Assembly (NCBI GenBank): GCA_963807865.1
Contig: CAWEDK010000039.1
Span: 62,001 to 126,000 of the forward strand
Reading direction: 5' to 3'
DNA from: VAZQ01 sp963807865
GTDB lineage: Bacteria; Pseudomonadota; Alphaproteobacteria; Rhizobiales; Xanthobacteraceae
Length of the DNA stretch: 64,000 nt
The position numbers and the translations under genes are program-made. Below are positions 35,879 through 44,465 of the stretch, piece after piece. A model generated the notes under the pieces. It did no database searches. It was given only the letters and a program-made list of their open reading frames with translations, and had not been told where the DNA came from. The stretch's first letter is position 1. Every line of letters starts with the position of its first letter.

Positions 35879-37137
35879 ATGAATCGGTCGATGAATCGAA
35901 GGAGCTTGATGGCCGTGAGTTTGGGGATCGTATTTGGAGTCTCGGCCGGCGAGGCGCTGGCGCAGGACGCGCGCGCCGGCTCGGCGATCGACGCGAGCTT
36001 GCGCGCCGCGGTCGAACGCAAGGACGTGCCGGGCGTGGTCGCGCTGGTGACCGATCGCCAGCGCGTGCTGTATCAGGGCGCCTTCGGCGTCGCCGACGTC
36101 GCGAGCGGGCGTCCGCTGACTGCCGACGCGCTGTTCCGCATCGCTTCCATGACCAAGGCGGTCACGTCGCTCGCCGCAATGCAGCTCGTCGAGCAGGGCC
36201 GCATGGCGCTCGACGATCCGACCGACAAATACCTGCCGGAGATGGCCAACCTGAAGGTGATCGAATCGTTCAACCCGGCGACCGGCGAATACAAGCTGCG
36301 CCCGGCGGCAAGATCGCCGACCGTCCGCCAGTGTCCTGACCCACACGTCCGGGCTGGCGTATCCCTTCACCAGCGCGATCTGGCGCGATTTCAAGCCGCG
36401 CGCCGGCGAGACAATTCCCGTTCGGCGGGCCGCTGCTGTTCGATCCGGGCGAGCGCTGGCACTACAGCACCAGCACCGACGTGGTCGGCAAGCTGGTCGA
36501 AAAAATCTCCGGGCAGAAGCTCGAAGATTATTTCCGCGAGCACATCTTCTTGCCGCTCAAGATGACGGACACCTCCTACAACGTGCCGCAGGACAAGGCG
36601 GCGCGCCTCGTCGCCGCGCAGCAGCGCTCCGGCGACAAGATGGACGGCGCGATCGCCCTGCAGTCGCCGCAGCCCGGCCTCACCATTCCGGCGCCGATCG
36701 GCGGCGGCGGGCTTGCCTCGACCGCCAGCGACTACGGACGGTTCGTGCGCATGCTGCTCAACGGCGGCGAGCTCGACGGCGCCCGCGTGCTCAAGGCCGA
36801 GACGGTAGCGCTGATGGGCCAGAACCACCTCGGCGCCGTCTCGGTGCCTGCGCTCAAGACCGCGCTGCCGCGCAGCGCCGACTTCACCTTCATCGCGGAC
36901 GGCCGCGACAAGTTCGGCCTCGGCTTCCTGATCACCGCCGATCAGGTGCCGGGCAAGCGCTCGCCCGGCAGCCTGAGCTGGGGCGGCATCAACAACACGT
37001 ACTTCTGGATCGATCAGAGCCGCGGCATCGCCGGCGTGATCATGATGCAGTACCTGCCGTTCGCCGACGCCAAGGCGCTCGCGGTCTACGATGCGTTCGA
37101 ACGCGGCGCCTATCAGCTCGTGACGGCGGAGCGGTAG
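35879..37137 (+). CDS. Class C beta-lactamase-fold serine hydrolase, exported (two frameshifts)
   Basis: It starts MNRSMNRRSLMAVSLGIVFG with a Tat/Sec-type signal. The catalytic SxxK is in RIASMTKAVTSLAAMQLVEQ and the second motif is WHYSTSTDVVG (Y-S-T). Corrected frames give VLTHTSGLAYPF and FGGPLLFDPGERWHYSTS. GGGGLASTASDYGRF and LSWGGINNTYFWIDQSRGI near the end are typical of the esterase/penicillin-binding-protein-like group. Extra bases near 36,333 and 36,412 break the frame; the length is two over a multiple of three, as expected. Substrate unknown; beta-lactam resistance should not be assumed. Confidence 0.87.
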
Positions 37138-37191
37138 GAGCAAACGGTAGCCGGATGACGGCACCGGTATTCGGCTATAGCCTTGCAGCGG

Positions 37192-37219
37192 AGCCCGCAT
37201 GCTATTGCGCATGCGGGCT
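37192..37219 (+). terminator. Hairpin after the serine hydrolase gene
   Basis: AGCCCGCATG pairs perfectly with CATGCGGGCT across an eight-base loop. TGCTTGCTCAATTTT follows instead of a strict T-run. The same hairpin core recurs at 42,976-43,001, so it is probably a dispersed palindromic repeat that may also serve as a terminator. Confidence 0.6.
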
Positions 37220-37350
37220 GCTTGCTCAATTTTGGGCAGCTCGCTAGAACTTTAGCCGATCCCGCAAGGCGTCCGTCATCGGTTGGCGGCTAGAACCGCC
37301 CCGGGGACGCGCATCGCGCTCGGCACACACCTTCCCTGGTCACCCACCGG

Positions 37351-38538
37351 ATGTTCGATTTCCAGACGCTGTTTGTCGTGACGATGTTCATTCTGGCGGT
37401 GGCCGGACTGTTGCTGCTGTTCGCGTGGCGGCAGAACCCCGCCATCGCGGCGCTCGGCCTGTGGGGCTCGGCCTATGTCATGGGCAGCGCCTCGATGCTG
37501 CTCTTCCTGTTGAGCGGCCTGACCCCCAATGTCTCGTCGCTCACGATGGCCAACGTGCTGTGGATCACCGCCCACGGCATCATGTGGACGGCGGCGCGCA
37601 GCTTCGAGGGCCGCCGCACGCCGCTCGCCTTGACGCTGGCGGGCACGCTGATCTTCATCGTGGCCTGCCAGTTCGACAGCTTCTACAGTTCGCTTGCCGC
37701 GCGCATGATGTTCACCAGCGGAGCGGTCGGCATCTACCTCGTGCTCTGCGCCGTCGAAATCTGGCGCGGCAACGACCAGGAGCTGATGTCGCGATGGCCG
37801 GCGGTCATCCTGCTGCTGGCGCACGGGCTGATGTTCCTGGTGCGCGTGCCGTTCGTGCATGTTTTGCCGTATCCGGGCGGCGTGCAGCCGCCCGACCCGG
37901 CCTGGTTTCCGGCCGGCGTATTCGAACTGCTGTTCTTCACGTTCTGCATGTCGGTGCTGCTGGTGAACATGGCGAAGGAGCGCGCCGAGTTGAGGCAGCG
38001 GGAGCACTCGCTGCTTGATCCGCTGACCGGCGTCGCCAACCGCCGCGCCTTCTTCGAGCGCGGCGAAAAGCTGCTCCAGCGCACGGCCGCCGACGGCTAC
38101 GCGTCGGCGCTGCTGCTGTTCGATCTCGACCGCTTCAAGGAGGTCAACGACACGTTCGGCCATCAGGCCGGCGACCGTGTGCTGTCGGAATTCTGCCGGG
38201 TGGCGCAGCCGTTGCTGCGGCCCAATGACCTGTTCGGCCGGTTCGGCGGCGAAGAGTTCGGCTGCCTGATCGCGCAGGCGTCGATCGGCGAGGCGCTGGC
38301 CGTGGCGGAGCGCATCCGCACCGCGTTCGCCGCCGCGCCGCTCGGGCTCGGGCCCGAGCATTGGCAGGTGACGGTGAGTGTGGGCGTGGCGATGTCGAAC
38401 GAAGCGGTGCCGGGGCTGGAGGCGCTGTTCGCGGCCGCCGACCGCGCGCTCTACCGCGCTAAGGCCAAGGGCCGCAACCGGGTCGAGGCCGAGCGCAAGC
38501 CGCTGCAGGTCGTCCAGGCCGGCGCCCTGGCGGGGTAG
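37351..38538 (+). CDS. Membrane-bound diguanylate cyclase (GGDEF)
   Basis: The 395-residue protein has about seven hydrophobic helices in residues 1-205 (LFVVTMFILAVAGLLLLF to VFELLFFTFCMSVLLVNMA). A short linker (KERAELRQREHS) leads to the GGDEF domain: LLDPLTGVANRRAFFERGEK, SALLLFDLDRFKEVNDTFGH, DLFGRFGGEEFGCLIAQASI and a final RALYRAKAKGRNRVE. The signature is GGEEF, so it should be active. RPND five residues before it fits the inhibitory RxxD site for product feedback. It makes c-di-GMP from two GTP at the inner membrane. The sensory input is unknown. Confidence 0.94.
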   Translation: MFDFQTLFVVTMFILAVAGLLLLFAWRQNPAIAALGLWGSAYVMGSASMLLFLLSGLTPNVSSLTMANVLWITAHGIMWTAARSFEGRRTPLALTLAGTLIFIVACQFDSFYSSLAARMMFTSGAVGIYLVLCAVEIWRGNDQELMSRWPAVILLLAHGLMFLVRVPFVHVLPYPGGVQPPDPAWFPAGVFELLFFTFCMSVLLVNMAKERAELRQREHSLLDPLTGVANRRAFFERGEKLLQRTAADGYASALLLFDLDRFKEVNDTFGHQAGDRVLSEFCRVAQPLLRPNDLFGRFGGEEFGCLIAQASIGEALAVAERIRTAFAAAPLGLGPEHWQVTVSVGVAMSNEAVPGLEALFAAADRALYRAKAKGRNRVEAERKPLQVVQAGALAG

Positions 38539-38558
38539 GGGCGCGTTCGCTTGACCGC

Positions 38559-38861
38559 CTACTGACGCAATGCGCTACGGTGATTGCGCGCCGCGCGACC
38601 GTGGCGCTCCCGTTCCTGCCGTTGGATCTCCTGCCAAGCCCGATACCGGCGCTTGGCTTCACGGGCTTGATCGAGCGCTGCCGCGTCCTTTTGAAGGGTC
38701 CACATTCCCCAGACGAAGACCGTCACGGTCGGAACGAGGCTCCAGACATCCCAATACAGCAGTGTCACAATCGTGCTCGTGCCGAACAGCACGACCAGAA
38801 ATTCGGCCCATTGCCTGATGCGTTTTGCTTCACGGTCGAGGTCTGACAAATCATCCGGCAT
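38559..38861 (-). CDS. Small 2TM-domain protein
   Basis: The 100-residue protein has an acidic/basic N-terminus (DDLSDLDREAKRIRQWAE), two membrane helices (FLVVLFGTSTIVTLLYWDVW and LVPTVTVFVWGMWTLQ) and a long positively charged coiled C-terminus. This is the plan of 2TM-domain proteins of unknown function. It converges with the diguanylate cyclase gene, 20 bases away. Confidence 0.65.
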   Translation of the reverse strand: MPDDLSDLDREAKRIRQWAEFLVVLFGTSTIVTLLYWDVWSLVPTVTVFVWGMWTLQKDAAALDQAREAKRRYRAWQEIQRQERERHGRAARNHRSALRQ

Positions 38862-38975
38862 CGCAATCCGCCGCCTGTCTTCCCATCAATTGGACACCTG
38901 TAGCGATACTATCGCATCGAGGCGCGTAAAGCGACCTCCAGGATAAGCGCGGAGCCGAACGTCACGGACGGCGCA

Positions 38976-39058
38976 GTAGGGCTAGTTGGCCGAAGGCGTA
39001 ACCCGCCGTCTTTGCGGGGGATGGAACGGCGGATTACGCTTCGCTAATCGGCCCTACG
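38976..39058 (+). repeat. 83-bp palindromic dispersed repeat, copy A
   Basis: The element starts GTAGGGC and ends GCCCTACG, so the tips are inverted. Inside are GTAACCCGCCGTCTTTGCG and GGCGGATTACGCTTCGC. A second copy of the same length lies at 41,992-42,074. Elements with GTAACCCGCC and GGCGGATTACGC arms are common between genes in Bradyrhizobium relatives and fold into long hairpins. Confidence 0.8.
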
Positions 39059-39098
39059 CGCTACAGGCGCGTGCTGCCTCGTGCGATATCATCCGCGC

Positions 39099-39824
39099 TC
39101 AGCGCAAATCAATCTTCAGACGCTTCGCGGTTTGAAGACCGACCTCGCCATCGACGACGAGCCCTTTGGTCGCCTGAAAGGCGGCTACGGCGGCCACGGT
39201 TTGAGCGCCATATTCTCCGTCGATAGGGCCTGGATCAATTCCAAGGGCTTTCAAGGCGCGCTGAATCTCTTTGATGACGGTCGCTTTCATGTCCGGTTGA
39301 TCGATCGCATAGATCACGGCTGGTTCTTCAACCTCGATCGGGGCGGCGACATCATCGTAGGAGAAATCCGGCAGCAGCACGCCGGTATCCCAACGTCGTC
39401 CCGAAACCTTGCCGCGACGCACGCCGTAAGCTTGTCCCATTGCCTCGACGGTGCCGCCCTTGGCATCGCAAACGACGATGTGTCCCATCATGTTCGGCCC
39501 GGGTGGATAACGCAGCAGAATGCCGCCGACCGTTGCCGCCGCCTGTTGGATGGGTACGCGCTTTCCAAGCTTCTTCGAATCCGTCTGCCACGCGCCTGTA
39601 TAGGCCTCGACGCTTGCCGGATCGGCCTTGTTGTCGACGCAGCCGTACAGGTAGCCGCCGACCTGATAGACCAGCCACGACGTGAACTCGGCGCAGTCCC
39701 AGGGGCCGTGCCAATTCGGATTGTTCTTGAGGACGCAGATGTTGACGTACTTCTCGCCGATACGTGTCTCGGCCAATTGCAATATCTTCTTCCCGCTGCC
39801 GGCCACCTCTCCCTCCCGTGTCAT
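39099..39824 (-). CDS. Peptidoglycan-binding protein with an NlpC/P60- or CHAP-like N-terminal domain
   Basis: The 241-residue protein has an N-terminal cysteine peptidase-like domain: LQLAETRIGEKYVN, GPWDCAEFTSWLVYQVGG with a candidate catalytic Cys, and PNMMGHIVVCDAKGGTVEAM with a candidate His. A linker leads to a C-terminal peptidoglycan-binding repeat (IKEIQRALKALGIDPGPIDG, EYGAQTVAAVAAFQATKGL, VVDGEVGLQTAKRLKID). No signal peptide is evident, as in many phage-derived or tailocin-type endolysins. It may be a cell-wall hydrolase acquired from a phage. Confidence 0.78.
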   Translation of the reverse strand: MTREGEVAGSGKKILQLAETRIGEKYVNICVLKNNPNWHGPWDCAEFTSWLVYQVGGYLYGCVDNKADPASVEAYTGAWQTDSKKLGKRVPIQQAAATVGGILLRYPPGPNMMGHIVVCDAKGGTVEAMGQAYGVRRGKVSGRRWDTGVLLPDFSYDDVAAPIEVEEPAVIYAIDQPDMKATVIKEIQRALKALGIDPGPIDGEYGAQTVAAVAAFQATKGLVVDGEVGLQTAKRLKIDLR

Positions 39825-39927
39825 CTGTGTGAACTTGGGATTTTGATCTTAGGAGAGTTATTTGATTGATGCAATCTTGGATTGCAGATCGGCAGCGTGA
39901 ATTTTCATGTGAGCGCGTAGACCGGCG

Positions 39928-40119
39928 AAGGCGACAACATCTGTGTCCCTTACATCCAGCAGCATCCGTCCTTCACCGAGAAGCGCAAGCTGATCAAGAC
40001 TTGGGAGGACCGCAAGCGCGACGCCGACGCCGCGGCGGTCGCGGCCGAGCCCGGCCCGATCGCCTGGGTGCGCCGCCAGTTCGACGACCGCCGGCACGCC
40101 GCCTACCGCCTCGCCGCGC
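39928..40119 (+). pseudogene. Possible gene fragment without a start
   Basis: The frame GDNICVPYIQQHPSFTEKRK, LIKTWEDRKRDADAAAVAAE, PGPIAWVRRQFDDRRHAA looks like real protein with charged helices and normal codon use. It has no plausible start or ribosome site and runs into the convergent outer-membrane-protein gene. It may be the tail of a deleted or displaced gene. No family is recognised. Confidence 0.35.
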
Positions 40120-40913
40120 TAGTACCTCGCAACGACCGGCCCGCCGAACAGGTAGTTCAGGCGGAAACGGACGTCGCTGGTGTAGACTTGGTCCACGCTC
40201 GCTGTGTGCGTTACGAAGAACGGACCAGCCGGGACCGTATAGCTGAACGCCGACCCGTAATTTGTGTAACGGTACTCGACCCCAGCGGTCCAGTTGCTCG
40301 CGAAGGCGTACTCGAATCCCAGGCCAACGTTCCAACCGGTTTTGGTCTTGCTGTTTTGAATGGCCGCGGTGCCTCCGGCAGTACCAACGATGAAGTGGTT
40401 CGCGGTCAACTCGGCCCAGGTTGCGCCACCGGCGAAATACAGCAACGCGCGATCCCAGGTAACCCCGGCGCGCAACCGCACACTGCCCTGTGTGCCGATC
40501 TTGCCTGCGGCATCGATATGATCGATTTGCGCGAGCGGCGCGAAGCGGAAAACCTCGCCGGAGAAGGTGTTCTTTGAAGGAGCGGCAATATCGCCCTCGA
40601 TGCCGATCACAGACGAAGAGCCGGCAAACTGATAGTTACAGCCGATCTGGCCGCCACCGATGAATGAGGCCTTACCGCTGAGGTCGCGGCTCGGTCTTGC
40701 GATATTCGGATCGATCCCGACGTCATGGTAGACGCCAGCAGTCCAGTTTCCCCACTGGCCGCCAATCTGGCCGCCAACGTAGCAGCCCGACCAGTTGAAC
40801 AAGACCGGTGGCGGAGCCGGCTTGTAGAGCTTTTGCGCAGGCAAGTCGGCCGCTGCCGCCGAGCCAATCGAGCAAGCCAAAAGTGCGACACCAGCAAAGA
40901 AACTCTTGTTCAT
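40119..40913 (-). CDS. Outer-membrane beta-barrel protein, Omp25/RopB-like
   Basis: From the ATG at 40,913 the protein has 264 residues with a clear signal (MNKSFFAGVALLACSIGSAA). The mature protein begins ADLPAQKLYKPAPPPVLFNW, then SGCYVGGQIGGQWGNWTAGV. Amphipathic strands follow: ASFIGGGQIGCNYQFAGSS, WNVGLGFEYAFASNWTAGVE and YRYTNYGSAFSY. The C-terminus DVRFRLNYLFGGPVVARY ends in an aromatic residue, as expected for barrel insertion. The family is widespread in Hyphomicrobiales envelopes. Confidence 0.9.
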   Translation of the reverse strand: MNKSFFAGVALLACSIGSAAAADLPAQKLYKPAPPPVLFNWSGCYVGGQIGGQWGNWTAGVYHDVGIDPNIARPSRDLSGKASFIGGGQIGCNYQFAGSSSVIGIEGDIAAPSKNTFSGEVFRFAPLAQIDHIDAAGKIGTQGSVRLRAGVTWDRALLYFAGGATWAELTANHFIVGTAGGTAAIQNSKTKTGWNVGLGFEYAFASNWTAGVEYRYTNYGSAFSYTVPAGPFFVTHTASVDQVYTSDVRFRLNYLFGGPVVARY

Positions 40914-41236
40914 CTGACTTGCCCCCGCCTGCTTGGAGCTTAACATCGTTCGCTACACACGATGTCACCAGACTGCCACAGGGCAAATAAAGCCACGCCC
41001 GTCGACGTGCACTTTACGATTACTCTAATCTGTCTCGTTGAACAGCGGCTGCGAGCGTGGCTTCAACGCGATGCAAGGGATCGAAACGCTTTAGCGCTTG
41101 AGCGCGGCGAGGTCCCGCGTGCGTTACCGCACCGTTGCTACAATCTCAATAAAGTCGACACGCACCTAGCGGCTTGTTGTAATTTGGATCGCTGGTTTGA
41201 CGGACGAAATCCGATCAAGCAATCGACATCAGTTGT
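40914..41236. other. Intergenic region, 323 bases
   Basis: This stretch lies upstream of the outer-membrane-protein gene and downstream of the exported hypothetical gene; both are on the minus strand. It should carry the porin promoter. No ORF with convincing composition, no strong hairpin and no repeat copy was seen. Confidence 0.55.
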
Positions 41237-41932
41237 CTACGCCTTCTTCCTGTACACCAGCAAGGTTTTGTACTCGCCAATGCGCTCCACCGGGCGCTCC
41301 TTCTCCCATTGCGCGATCACCGGCTTGGCTTTCGCGAACGCCCAGGAGCCCGTGTAGAAAAGGATATGCCCGCCGGGGCGTGTTTTGTCGGTGAGGAGGT
41401 TCGTCACGGCGAGGTCCGTCAGTCCCCCATAGGTGTCGGTCTGCGGGCCCCGGAACTCGCAGAGGTGGAACAGCGTCACCAGATCAAACGTGGGCAAGAG
41501 CTTCGCGTTCAGAAGATAGATATCGCCGAACACCACGTTGTAATAGCGCAGCACCTCCGGCCGTTCTGTGACCAGCCGCATGTAATTTTGAAGTTCGTGC
41601 GGCGACGCCGTGATCCCGAACACCGAACTGCGCCGCTCCGGTTTTGCGCATTCGATCCCGACGTGATGATGCCCGCCGGTGCCGAAGTGGTAGACCGAGG
41701 CCTCCGTGATGCGCTGTTGGTCGAGCCACTCGATGAGCTGAGAGTCGCAGTCCTCGATGCGCATCCAGCTGGTGTCGTAAATGTTGATCTTGGGACTTGT
41801 CGCCGTTTTGGCTTTCTCGCCGTCCGCCTCGGCGTAGAGCGCGCCTGTGAGGCCGAGATATGCAGTGCCGGCAACGCCGCCGCCGGCGAGAGCGCGAGAC
41901 AGGAGATGGCGTCGGGTCGGCCCATGCAACAT
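41237..41932 (-). CDS. Conserved hypothetical protein with Tat-like signal and methyltransferase-like end
   Basis: The 231-residue protein begins MLHGPTRRHLLSRALAGGGV, a twin-arginine-like export signal, then a short spacer. Further on are INIYDTSWMRIEDCDSQLIE, HHHVGIECAKPERRSSVFGI, FDLVTLFHLCEFRGPQ and DKTRPGGHILFYTGSWAFA. The last two segments resemble the later strands of class I methyltransferases, but no SAM-binding glycine motif is seen. Export and this fold would be an odd combination. Function unknown. Confidence 0.65.
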   Translation of the reverse strand: MLHGPTRRHLLSRALAGGGVAGTAYLGLTGALYAEADGEKAKTATSPKINIYDTSWMRIEDCDSQLIEWLDQQRITEASVYHFGTGGHHHVGIECAKPERRSSVFGITASPHELQNYMRLVTERPEVLRYYNVVFGDIYLLNAKLLPTFDLVTLFHLCEFRGPQTDTYGGLTDLAVTNLLTDKTRPGGHILFYTGSWAFAKAKPVIAQWEKERPVERIGEYKTLLVYRKKA

Positions 41933-41991
41933 GATGTCCTCCGTTCGGTCCAGGCGATCCGCCAGAATAGCGGTGTAGCACGCAAGCTGGA

Positions 41992-42074
41992 GTAGGGCGG
42001 GTCGCCGCAGGCGTAACCCGCCGTCTTTGCGCGCGGATGAGGGGCGGATTACGCTTCGCTAATCCGCCCTAACG
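41992..42074 (+). repeat. 83-bp palindromic dispersed repeat, copy B
   Basis: Same element as at 38,976-39,058: it starts GTAGGGC, has GTAACCCGCCGTCTTTGCG in the centre-left and GGCGGATTACGCTTCGC on the right, and ends CGCCCTAACG. The arms of this copy pair better (GGGCGG with CCGCCC), so it is probably the less decayed copy. Confidence 0.8.
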
Positions 42075-42216
42075 GGCTCGTTGACCTGTCGATTTTTAGC
42101 CAAGCTGTCTCCATCTCTGTTTGAATTCCGCCTTGGCTCAACCATCTATGGCTTGGGTCAGCCCATTTTGTCAGCGATGATGTCGAGCCTTTGGACAGCA
42201 GCCAAGGAGAGACACC

Positions 42217-42901
42217 GTGACAAAGAAAATAACCCTGAAAGAGAGAATTCGATCAGTTGCCGGAATTGCCCATCGAGACATTCGAGGCCACGGGGGAGCT
42301 CTGCTACGCCGACAACGTGCCGGTTGTGACCATCCGGCCGGAAAAATTTCCCGAACCGGTCAAGCCGTCCGGTGTCCTTCTGGCCCCGAACAAGAGCTCC
42401 GCGGCCCAACGCCGCTATTGGACCCAGGTCACCTATCCGCGGGTCATCTGTCAGCACCCCGGCGACCTGGAGCTCGACCCCGGACATTTGTTCGTCGAGC
42501 AGGGCAAGCGCGATTCCGACCGGCCTAACGGCGATGTCGCAGCGCTCGCCCAGCGCGAGCGCTTCTATAAGCTGTCGGCGTTGAAGGGCGCGCGGCTGAG
42601 ACATCCGCTCTGGTGCAGCGTGAAGTACGGTCCCTGGCTCGCGATAGTCGTCGAGCAGGAGTCCTGCATCACAGGCACGCCGAACTTCTGGCAGTTGGCG
42701 ATCGTCGAGATGCCGCAGGTGTCGCTGAGCTGGTACGGCTATTGGGAGGATATCCCGTCCTATCCGTCCCTGAACGTCATCATGGGTGACCTCGCGATGT
42801 TCCATCAGTCGGTGCAGTGCTGCCCGGGCTTCAAGTTCTGCCCGACCACGATGTCATGCATCCCGAACGCCGTGCCCTGCCTCGATAACGTGCCGGCGTG
42901 A
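42217..42901 (+). CDS. Hypothetical protein with Cys-rich C-terminus (one frameshift)
   Basis: A GTG start after AAGGAGAGACACC gives VTKKITLKERE. One extra base near 42,240 is needed to continue as FDQLPELPIETFEATGELCY. The rest is intact: VTIRPEKFPEPVKPSGVLL, RYWTQVTYPRVICQHPGDLE, LVWCSV-like and QLAIVEMPQVSLSWYGYWED segments. The last 25 residues contain CCPGFKFCPTTMSCIPNAVP with five Cys in a regular pattern. No signal peptide is seen. The Cys-rich tail could be a metal site or a disulfide knot. No family recognised. Confidence 0.62.
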
Positions 42902-42927
42902 GAGGCTGAGCTGGCGCAGCCCGTAGC

Positions 42928-43003
42928 CCGGATGAGCGAAGCGACATCCGGAGCCGACCTCACCGCGGGCACCCCCCCGCATGTCGCTGTGCTCATGCGG
43001 GCT
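42928..43003 (+). repeat. Two adjacent palindromic repeats
   Basis: CCGGATG (42,928-42,934) pairs with CATCCGG (42,945-42,951) around AGCGAAGCGA. CCCGCATG (42,976-42,983) pairs with CATGCGGG (42,994-43,001). The first is the common GTAGCCCGGATG element of Bradyrhizobium relatives. The second shares its arms with the hairpin at 37,192. Together they form a double-hairpin intergenic mosaic element. Confidence 0.75.
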
Positions 43004-43113
43004 ACTTGCTACGGGCTCGATCGTGCGTCATCTGGAAGAATCCGATCAAGAGCTTCCCAGTTGGAGTGCGAAGGGGTCTAATGCTTGCTTAGGCTCTGCA
43101 ACGGAGATCGTCC

Positions 43114-43278
43114 ATGTCGCTCGAACTCATCCTTGTCATCATTCTCATCATTTTCCTGCTTGGCGGCTTCAGCGGCCGCTTCGGCGGCTACGGCTATGGC
43201 TACGGTCACGGCGGCGTCGGTATCATCGGCATCATCGTGATCGTCCTGGTCGTCCTGCTGCTGCTGGGAAAAATCTGA
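43114..43278 (+). CDS. DUF3309-type small membrane protein
   Basis: The 54-residue protein reads MSLELILVIILIIFLLGGFS, then GRFGGYGYGYGHGGVG, then IIGIIVIVLVVLLLLGKI. Two hydrophobic helices flank a Gly/Tyr loop, exactly the plan of DUF3309. GGAGATCG stands just before the ATG. Such proteins are common in alpha- and gammaproteobacteria near stress genes, but have no known function. It lies 19 bases before the VIT-family gene and may be in its operon. Confidence 0.85.
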   Translation: MSLELILVIILIIFLLGGFSGRFGGYGYGYGHGGVGIIGIIVIVLVVLLLLGKI

Positions 43279-43297
43279 TCTGGTCGGAGAGGGTGGC

Positions 43298-43999
43298 GTG
43301 AGCCGTCTTCGCGCGCAGCCGGAGAGCCATCTCGTCGGCCGCATCGGGTGGTTGCGCGCCGCGGTGCTCGGGGCCAACGACGGCATCGTCTCGACCGCGA
43401 GCCTGATCGTCGGCGTCGCCGCGGCGGCCGCGACGCAAAACGCCGTCTTGATCGCGGGCGTGGCAGGACTGGTGGCTGGCGCCATGTCGATGGCCGCCGG
43501 TGAGTATGTCTCCGTCAGTTCGCAATCCGACACCGAGCAGGCTGACCTCGCGCGCGAGCGCAAGGAGTTGAGCGAGAACGTCGCGTTCGAGCAGGACGAG
43601 CTTGCCGAAATCTATGTCAAGCGCGGCGTCGACCCGGCCTGGCGCGGCAGGTGGCCCAGCAGTTGATGGCCAAGGATGCCCTGGCGGCCCATGCGCGCGA
43701 TGAGCTTGGCATTTCGGAGATCACCACCGCACGTCCCATCCAGGCCGCCCTGACCTCGGCGGCAGCGTTTTCCGTAGGCGCGGCGATGCCATTGCTCATG
43801 GTGGTCGTATCACCCGCCCATGTGCTGATCCCTGTCGTCTCTGCTGCGTCCCTGATCTTTCTTGCCCTTCTTGGCGCGATTGGCGGCAAAGCCGGCGGCG
43901 CCAACATTCTGCGTGCCACCGTCAGGGTGACATTTTGGGGCGCATTGGCGATGGCTCTCACGGCGGGCATCGGCAAGCATTTTCGGCACCGTCGTTTGA
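43298..43999 (+). CDS. VIT1/CCC1-family iron/manganese transporter (two compensating frameshifts)
   Basis: A GTG start gives a protein of about 233 residues: GRIGWLRAAVLGANDGIVST, ASLIVGVAAAAATQNAVLIA, GLVAGAMSMAAGEYVSVSSQ and SDTEQADLARERKELSENVA. After a missing C near 43,643 it continues LARQVAQQLMAKDALAAHAR, with DELGI. The last three helices include AAMPLLMVVVSPAHVLIPVV. An extra base near 43,979 hides the real end KIFGTVV. The GANDGIVST and AGAMSMAAGEYVS motifs are diagnostic. These proteins export or store Fe2+/Mn2+. Confidence 0.9.
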
Positions 44000-44098
44000 G
44001 CAAGCGACTAGCTGAACAGCCGTTCGTCCAACTTTGTCAAACTTTATGGAACAAGCGCGTCCGCCATTCGTTGACGTCTCACACACACACATCGGAGA

Positions 44099-44374
44099 AT
44101 GAAGATGCGCGCGATCGTACTTGGCGTAGCAGCGCTGGCGGTGGTGGCGGTATCTGCGCCCGCCTTTGCCCAGCGCCATGGTGGTGATGGTGACCGCTCT
44201 GGCAACTGGAACCGCGGTTCCAATCACCAACACAACGGAAACGGCCACGATCGACGGCATGGTGGCTCAGGGCCGGGAATCGGTATCTATCTCGGCGCGC
44301 CTTCGGCCTACGCGGCATGTCCGATGGTGAGGATAGTCCGTCACGGGCGGGTACGATGGGTTCCGTCCTGTTAA
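44099..44374 (+). CDS. Small exported His/Gly-rich protein
   Basis: The 91-residue protein has a signal peptide (MKMRAIVLGVAALAVVAVSA, then PAFAQ). The mature part is hydrophilic and rich in His, Asn, Gly and Asp (RHGGDGDRSGNWNRGSNHQH, NGNGHDRRHGGSGPG), ending YAACPMVRIVRHGRVRWVPS plus Cys. Two Cys could form a disulfide. A role in metal binding is possible because of the His content, next to a metal transporter gene, but this is inference. A strong terminator follows 13 bases after the stop. Confidence 0.75.
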   Translation: MKMRAIVLGVAALAVVAVSAPAFAQRHGGDGDRSGNWNRGSNHQHNGNGHDRRHGGSGPGIGIYLGAPSAYAACPMVRIVRHGRVRWVPSC

Positions 44375-44387
44375 TTGCTGAATTCTC

Positions 44388-44411
44388 AAGAGGCCCCAAC
44401 CGGGGCCTCTT
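44388..44411 (+). terminator. Intrinsic terminator
   Basis: AAGAGGCCCC and GGGGCCTCTT form a perfect ten-base stem with a four-base loop (AACC), followed by CGTT. It follows the small exported-protein gene. Because the stem begins AAGA and ends TCTT it could work in both directions, also for the minus-strand gene approaching from the right. Confidence 0.88.
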
Positions 44412-44465
44412 CGTTATGTGGGCGGGCAGTGCGATCCGGGGCCGACGGCTCGATGGGGTCGCCAG

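Noticed and set aside
35879..37137. Antibiotic resistance beta-lactamase
   Set aside because: The motifs fit the broad esterase/PBP-like serine hydrolase family; nothing specific for AmpC is present.
36391..38361. Long minus-strand ORFs opposite the serine hydrolase and the diguanylate cyclase
   Set aside because: Antisense of genes with complete catalytic motifs, with His/Arg/Gln-rich shadow composition.
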